Of a stretch of DNA of 18,295 nt, positions 14,137 through 18,295 are shown piece after piece (the stretch's first letter is position 1; the number at the start of each line of letters is the position of its first letter). The notes under the pieces were generated by a model. It was not told where the DNA came from. It made no database searches and saw only the letters and a program-made list of their open reading frames with translations. This DNA comes from Spirochaetaceae bacterium (GTDB taxonomy: Bacteria > Spirochaetota > Spirochaetia > Treponematales > Treponemataceae), in the NCBI GenBank assembly GCA_031290725.1, contig JAITMZ010000206.1:1-18295 (forward strand), given 5' to 3'. A program made the position numbers and the translations under genes.

Positions 14137-16149
14137 CTAAATTTCCATTCCCGCCACGTAGGTGGTGTAATCGTCCCGGGCGGATTGGGCGGACTGGGCG
14201 GAGTCGTCTATCTGTTTTCGCAGGGAGTCGATGTCGTTGTCGATGGTGGTGAGCCGCCGGAGGTATTCCTGGCCCTGGGGACTCTGGCTGCCCGCGGCTT
14301 CCAAGTTACGGCGGATCCGGTCCTGCTCGGACACCTGTGAGGCCCGCTTTTCCCGAAGGTCCGTCAAACCCTGGGCGGCCTTGTCGGACTTGTTCTTTAA
14401 ATCCACCGCGCGCTGCAAGGCGGCTTTCGCGCTGCCGGGGATTTCCTGATTGGAGGCGTAGTGGACCATGGCATCGAAGTTCAGAGACCCCAGGGTGACC
14501 GTTTCTTCCATGGGCCGGGCTTCCTGAACGGTGAGGGAAGCGTCGGAACGGGCGGGCAGGGTAAGCTCAAAGCGATACAGGGAGCCGGTGCGGCTATAAA
14601 AAGAAGCTGGTTCCATGAGGTCCGTGCCGGCGGTGACGGGATGCTCGATGATCAGGCGTTTTGCCTCAGACGCGGCGTTCCGTACCGTGTAGACCTGCCG
14701 GTAGATTTGGCGCCTGGTGATGATCATGACTCCCTTGCTGATCTTCACCGATGCCACGTCCCGCACGGTGGCTGCATCGGCATTGGCAATAACCGACAGA
14801 TCGTCGCCGTAGGAAATGATGCGCCTGTTGCCCTCTGAGAAAAACTCCAGGAGCGCGTCTCCGGCATAGGTGCCCCCGTCGTAGACCGTGATGGGGCCTG
14901 CGGGGAGCTTCATCCCCGTGCTGTTGGTGAGTTCCACACTCACCGCCGGATTTGCGCTGCCCCGGACGGCCTTTGCGCCGGAAAGCACCAGGGTCTTTTC
15001 TGCCTGCACCCGGCCCTCCACCAGGGGGATCATGGCACTCTGGCGGCGGGAGAGGCTCACCGGGGTCTTTACGGTGAACTCGAACTGTTCCCCCGCGGCC
15101 CGTCCGTCGGCGGTGTCCAGCGCGCCGGCGAACACGCTGTTGATCGGCGCGGATTCGTTGGCGGCCATATGGTTGTCCGCCAGGGTTCTCGCCTGCACGC
15201 TCACCTGGGGCGCCGCCGGTGCGGCTTTGGCAGCGGTTGTTCCGCCGTAACCTGATTCGTAGACCACCGGGTCGGCAACGCCGACGATGGCCAGGGGGAG
15301 GGTAGGGCGGTTCACGTAATGGGGCGCATAGAGGTTCTGCACAAAGGATACGGGCCGGCCGGTGACCAGGGATATCTCTACTTCGGCCCAATCGATGTCG
15401 CTGTCGTTGTCCACGATGGCCCAGCCCTGGATGAAGGGATTTCGGGCGGTCAAATCCAGCCGGTAGGAGGCCTTCCACACCGGAGAAGGAATCACATAGG
15501 TGATGGTCACGTCCCGGCGGGCGCTGTCCGGAGCGTTCAGGCGGAGATGCAGATTACGCAGATCATCGTTTCGGGAGGAGCGGATCAGGGTGAGGGCGGT
15601 CTGTATATCCCTGTTGATGGACTCATCGGTGAAGGCGAAGGAGGCGATGTCCTTCAGGTTGATCACCCGGATTCCGATGTCATCGGCGGCCAAGGACAAA
15701 AAGGCCTCGTTCTGGGGCTCGTTCCATCCCGGGGACGAAACCACCCGGCGTTCCACCCCCATGATGCGCCCCTGGATCATATTGGGCACCGTCACCTGAA
15801 TTTCTTCCCCCCGCAGGGCTTCCAGGATTTCCGCGATACCCGGATTCCCCCACAGGTCGATCTTCAGTGCCCGGAGGGTACGCATCAGGGTCTGTTCCGA
15901 AGGGTAGCTCACCGCCGGGGAGGATGAGGCGCTATCGGTGATTACCAGGGATTTCAGCGCGTCGTTGACCGCGGAGACCTGGAAGGGCAGATCAATCTCC
16001 GCGCTCCCGGTGACCGGGCCGGAGTGTTCAAAGAAACCCACCCCCGCGGAAAAAAGGGTAATTTTATGCAACGGTAATTGCTGCGCATCGACGGAGAAGA
16101 CCCAAAGACACGCAACGGCCAGGCTCGCCAAGGATTTTAACTTTATCAT
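14137..16149 (-). CDS. Exported DUF4139 protein with C-terminal coiled coil
   Basis: A 670-residue protein with a type-I signal peptide (MIKLKSLASLAVACLWVFSVDA, then QQ). The N-terminal part, ITLFSAGVGFFEHSGPVTG and so on, matches the mucoidy-inhibitor A/DUF4139-like opening. The middle (VTITYVIPSPVWKASYRLDL, then DNDSDIDWAEVEISLVTGRPVSF, and the tail motif YRFELTLPARSDASLTVQE) is typical of DUF4139. An Ala/Pro-rich spacer lies around 310-350. The last 95 residues (about 575-665) form a charged coiled coil. Function is unknown; beta-sandwich domains and export suggest an outer-surface or periplasmic structural protein. ATG 16149 fits the signal peptide and its promoter. It is the first gene of an operon with fabH. 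Confidence 0.82.
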   Translation of the reverse strand: MIKLKSLASLAVACLWVFSVDAQQLPLHKITLFSAGVGFFEHSGPVTGSAEIDLPFQVSAVNDALKSLVITDSASSSPAVSYPSEQTLMRTLRALKIDLWGNPGIAEILEALRGEEIQVTVPNMIQGRIMGVERRVVSSPGWNEPQNEAFLSLAADDIGIRVINLKDIASFAFTDESINRDIQTALTLIRSSRNDDLRNLHLRLNAPDSARRDVTITYVIPSPVWKASYRLDLTARNPFIQGWAIVDNDSDIDWAEVEISLVTGRPVSFVQNLYAPHYVNRPTLPLAIVGVADPVVYESGYGGTTAAKAAPAAPQVSVQARTLADNHMAANESAPINSVFAGALDTADGRAAGEQFEFTVKTPVSLSRRQSAMIPLVEGRVQAEKTLVLSGAKAVRGSANPAVSVELTNSTGMKLPAGPITVYDGGTYAGDALLEFFSEGNRRIISYGDDLSVIANADAATVRDVASVKISKGVMIITRRQIYRQVYTVRNAASEAKRLIIEHPVTAGTDLMEPASFYSRTGSLYRFELTLPARSDASLTVQEARPMEETVTLGSLNFDAMVHYASNQEIPGSAKAALQRAVDLKNKSDKAAQGLTDLREKRASQVSEQDRIRRNLEAAGSQSPQGQEYLRRLTTIDNDIDSLRKQIDDSAQSAQSARDDYTTYVAGMEI

Positions 16150-16155
16150 GGTACC

Positions 16156-16184
16156 AGTATACCACACTACAAAATTTATTGCAA
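16156..16184 (-). promoter_or_regulatory. Promoter of the DUF4139-fabH operon, leaderless geometry
   Basis: On the minus strand, TTGCAA (16184-16179), a 17-nt spacer ending in GTGTGG, then TATACT (16161-16156). The ATG begins exactly 6 nt later at 16149. There is no Shine-Dalgarno in or before the short gap (GGTACC). Confidence 0.7.
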
Positions 16185-16269
16185 GGGGCCCCGGGACGGC
16201 TGCGGGGTCGGTGGTTAAAATCCCTTGATAAACCGGTGCTTTCCCGATTTACCTTTATTTAACCTCCTG

Positions 16270-16313
16270 TTAACCGCCGGTTTACCTGTGCGGTGTATCT
16301 TGATACTATCAAG
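16270..16313 (+). promoter_or_regulatory. Putative promoter and two operator-like dyads of the efflux adaptor gene
   Basis: The putative -35 is TTTACC (16281-16286), the spacer 17 nt and the -10 TACTAT (16304-16309). A near-perfect dyad TTAACCGCCGGTTTA (16270-16284) covers the -35 box. A perfect 15-nt palindrome CTTGATACTATCAAG (16299-16313) covers the -10 box. Placement of both dyads on the promoter elements suggests control by a dimeric repressor. The regulator is not encoded in this window. Confidence 0.5.
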
Positions 16314-16349
16314 GGCATATCGAAAAACGTTGAAGTTTTTATGGTTGCC
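16293..16349 (+). repeat. Degenerate third copy of the dispersed repeat (probable)
   Basis: It aligns with the right half of copy 2 (about 10388-10441). Shared blocks are GTGTAT, then a dyad of different sequence, CAAG(G/C)GCA, TCGAAAAA, GTTTTT and G(T)TGCC. The AAAAAC/GTTTTT hairpin sits where copy 2 has GAAAAA/TTTTTC. The left half is not recognisable. As with the other copies, it lies immediately before a gene start, and both this copy and copy 2 are followed by a TTT(G/T)AGGAG ribosome site. Confidence 0.45.
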
Positions 16350-16374
16350 CCCAAAACGGTTTTTAGGAGAAAAA

Positions 16375-17340
16375 ATGGCAAAGAAAATTGGCATGAAGAG
16401 CATTGCGTTGTTTGTGGGAACGGCCCTGGCGGCCTCAGGGCTGCTGTTTGTGCCCTCAATGCTGGCGGGGAACACGGCCGGGAGCGTGGCTGCAGCGGAG
16501 ACGCCGGTTTTCGCGGTGAAAACCGCTCCGGTGCAGGTAAAAACCCTCCGCGTTTTCCTCCAGGTGAACGGCGACATCGTGAGCGCCCAGCAGGCCGAGG
16601 TTTTTCCTGACACGTCGGGGAAACTGGTGTCCGTGCGGGTCACCCTGGGATCCCGGGTGCGTAAGGGCGACCTCATCGCTGAGATTGACCCCTCGCGGGC
16701 CGGCTCGGCCTATATGAGCAGCCCGGTCTATGCGCCGATTTCCGGCATCGTCATCCTCACGCCGCTTGTGGTGGGCATGACGGTAAGTCCGGGGACGGGC
16801 ATCACCACCATTTCCGTGGACGACCAGCTCGAAATCAGCGCCCGCATACCGGAACGGGAGATATCCGGCCTTGTTCCCGGCCTGAAAGCGGAGGTGAGTT
16901 TGCAGGCCTACCGGGGTGAAATGTTCGCCGCCACGGTGACGCGAGTTTCGCCGGTGCTGGACGCTATCAGCCGGACCAAGCTCATCACCCTCACCTTTGA
17001 CAAAAACGACAGCCGGATCAACGCCGGCATGTTCGCCCGCCTGCGGATCAACACCCGCAACTATACCGACGTCCTCACCGTGCCCGCCGAAGCGGTGCTG
17101 CAAAAAAACAACGTGAGCGCGGTGTATGTGAGCCGGGCGGGCGGCATGGAAAAGGGCCTTGCTGAGTCGCGGAGCGCGGAACTTCGAAGCGTGACCACCG
17201 GCGTCACCATAGACGGGTGGACGGAAATTGCGGCGGGATTGCTGGATGGCGAGGCGGTGGTCATCCAGGGGCAGCAGTTGCTCAGCGATGGAGCTGCGCT
17301 GTGGATAATCGCCCACGAGGCGGTGCTGATAGAGGAATAG
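16375..17340 (+). CDS. RND-type efflux periplasmic adaptor lacking the helical hairpin
   Basis: Membrane-fusion (HlyD/AcrA-type) subunit that would link an inner-membrane pump to the outer membrane. It has 321 residues with an N-terminal signal/anchor (about 8-40). The lipoyl half-motifs are VFPDTSGKLVSVRVTLGSRVRKGDLIAEID (77-105) and VYAPISGIVILTPLVVGMTVSPG (118-140), joined by only about 12 residues where family members normally have a long coiled-coil hairpin. The beta-barrel part follows (ISARIPEREISGLVPGLKAEVSL, 170-195), then a membrane-proximal domain with TVPAEAVLQKNNVSAVYV. TAGGAG lies before ATG 16375. No pump gene follows, so the partner must be encoded elsewhere. The chosen start avoids an upstream in-frame extension that would cross the promoter. 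Confidence 0.85.
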   Translation: MAKKIGMKSIALFVGTALAASGLLFVPSMLAGNTAGSVAAAETPVFAVKTAPVQVKTLRVFLQVNGDIVSAQQAEVFPDTSGKLVSVRVTLGSRVRKGDLIAEIDPSRAGSAYMSSPVYAPISGIVILTPLVVGMTVSPGTGITTISVDDQLEISARIPEREISGLVPGLKAEVSLQAYRGEMFAATVTRVSPVLDAISRTKLITLTFDKNDSRINAGMFARLRINTRNYTDVLTVPAEAVLQKNNVSAVYVSRAGGMEKGLAESRSAELRSVTTGVTIDGWTEIAAGLLDGEAVVIQGQQLLSDGAALWIIAHEAVLIEE

Positions 17341-17343
17341 ATG

Positions 17344-17376
17344 GATAGAGATTGGCAAAGCCCTGCCTTCTCTATC
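17344..17376 (+). other. Stem-loop after the efflux adaptor gene; start of a gene-free gap
   Basis: GATAGAGA (17344-17351) pairs perfectly with TCTCTATC (17369-17376), with an inner GGCA/TGCC pair. It begins 4 nt after the stop codon. No U-run follows, so it may protect or end the mRNA by another route. The rest of the 17341-17584 gap is C-rich with a second hairpin (CTCCG-TTGC-CGGAG, about 17465-17478), then turns A+T-rich near 17560. I see no gene in it. Confidence 0.55.
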
Positions 17377-17584
17377 CCGGCATCTCACTATTCATCTTGG
17401 CTCCGCGCCCCAAACCCCCAGAGCGCCTTCCCGGCAGCCTCGCCCGCCCCCAACCCAAGGCGGCCTCCGTTGCCGGAGACCGCCCCGCGACGACTGTCAC
17501 CATAGATCCCCAAGCGCCGCCAGGATTTCCCGCATTATCCCCCTGCAGTGCGTTTAAAAGAACGTAATAAGGTTTGCCGACACT

Positions 17585-18295
17585 TTATTCTCCATTGTTT
17601 TCTATGCTTTTGTATTTCCGCAGTTTTGTTTTCGCGGCCTTTATAAGTCCCCATATTCTTTCCCCGACCAATTTTTTTACAGTTCTTTTTATTCCGGTTT
17701 TATATAATATTTTTAAGGATACTGTTATATGGTTTTTTTCGATTATTCTTTCGTAACCGCTTATTTTGTTTTCATATAATTCCGGCAGCACCATTGAAAC
17801 AGGCGGTTTGTTTAAGCAATAATCATTTTCGGGGACTTTTATTTCGTAAAGCCTTTCCTTTTTGCAGAAGATCATAACATTTTGCCTATACCACGGCGCG
17901 ATGCCTTTTTCATTCCATATTTTTCTTCGCAGGAAATCCACGGCAATATATTCTTTTTCTCTGAACAGTCTGTCCCAATATTCAGGCCATTGCTCGTTTA
18001 TATGATTCACGCCTCCCTGAAACGGAATCGCCGCCGAAAACAATATAATGTCCGATGCGTTTGTAAGAGAGTCAACAAACAGCGCCGCCGATTCTTTCGG
18101 TAAATGTTCCGCCACTTCCAGTGATATTGCCAAATCATACTTTTTATCAACGGGAACGCTTTTATCCAGTTCAGTTACCGTAAAACAATCTTGGGATATT
18201 TTCAAGGTTTTTTTATCAACCCACGCGCCGTCAAATCCCTTTATTTCGCTTACGCCCAGCTTGTTCAATACCGACAACCATGTCCCTATGCCGCA
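17585..18295 (-). CDS. Class I SAM-dependent methyltransferase (5' truncated by the window edge)
   Basis: The frame is open to the last base of the window, where CGIGTWLSVLNKLG reads as SAM-binding motif I, so the true start lies outside; 236 codons are visible. Later marks are KGFDGAWVD (acidic motif II), YDLAISLEVAEHLP (motif IV) and SAAIPFQGGVNHINEQWPEYW. That combination is known from methyltransferases in surface-polysaccharide and glycan clusters. The C-terminus ends in a Lys/Arg-rich tail. The base composition is much richer in A+T than in the neighbouring genes, which suggests acquisition with a glycan locus to the right. Substrate unknown. A TTG at 18277 should not be taken as the start. 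Confidence 0.85.
   Translation of the reverse strand, partial: CGIGTWLSVLNKLGVSEIKGFDGAWVDKKTLKISQDCFTVTELDKSVPVDKKYDLAISLEVAEHLPKESAALFVDSLTNASDIILFSAAIPFQGGVNHINEQWPEYWDRLFREKEYIAVDFLRRKIWNEKGIAPWYRQNVMIFCKKERLYEIKVPENDYCLNKPPVSMVLPELYENKISGYERIIEKNHITVSLKILYKTGIKRTVKKLVGERIWGLIKAAKTKLRKYKSIENNGE

Noticed and set aside
14666..15478. Minus-strand 270-codon frame inside the DUF4139 gene.
   Set aside because: It is an out-of-frame reading of the same strand, with Arg/Pro/Gly-rich sequence typical of a shadow frame; the DUF4139 reading has clear domains.
1..18295. CRISPR array, rRNA, phage or transposase genes.
   Set aside because: No regularly spaced direct repeats, rRNA-like sequence or transposase, integrase or phage structural motifs were seen on either strand.

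Overview
The window looks like chromosome from a spirochaete, most likely a gut-type Treponema. The evidence is the fliP-fliQ-fliR-flhB export-gene order, the FlhB N-terminal sequence (IDLQWFAAEDEGRTEDPTEY), and the mix of lipoproteins, SPOR protein and DUF4139 protein. The genus is an inference from protein resemblance; no database was searched. Most of the window is moderately GC-rich. Two stretches are visibly richer in A+T: about 4200-6790, and the right edge from about 17570.

Layout. (1) 1-2866: the 3' end of a flagellar type III export operon (fliP partial, fliQ, fliR, flhB), tightly overlapped. (2) 2858-4013: lspA (signal peptidase II) and a DJ-1/PfpI-family gene, driven by a promoter placed so close to the lspA ATG that the mRNA is probably leaderless. 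(3) 4062-4205: a tRNA-Phe(GAA) with promoter and a perfect-dyad terminator. (4) 4292-6786: a low-GC block holding a COG0701/ArsP-like permease and a DUF362 lipoprotein (minus strand, coupled), with a divergent PQ-loop/SemiSWEET-like gene. (5) 6872-12788: plus-strand genes for an e(P4)-type acid phosphatase lipoprotein, a diaminopimelate decarboxylase, an exported transglutaminase-like protein, a long SPOR-domain protein and a CPBP-family membrane protease. (6) 12768-16149, minus strand: a DUF4139 exported protein, fabH and a small helical protein. (7) 16270-17340: an RND-type periplasmic adaptor lacking the usual helical hairpin, with operator-like dyads in its promoter. (8) 17585-18295, minus strand: a partial methyltransferase of a surface-glycan type.

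The gene set is largely about the cell envelope: flagellar export, lipoprotein maturation (LspA would process the lipoproteins seen here), periplasmic phosphatase, lysine/peptidoglycan precursor supply, a SPOR peptidoglycan-binding protein, fatty-acid initiation and an efflux adaptor.

The least ordinary signals are not genes. Three genes (lspA, the acid phosphatase, the DUF4139 gene) share the same start geometry: -35 box, 17 nt, -10 box, exactly 6 nt, ATG. This predicts leaderless transcripts. A dispersed repeat of about 105 bp occurs at the 5' end of flhB, where it is fused in frame, and just before the SPOR gene, with a more decayed likely third copy before the efflux adaptor. A 108-bp in-frame insertion with 7-bp flanking direct repeats sits in the permease gene, and one of its ends is repeated at the 3' end of the DJ-1 gene.
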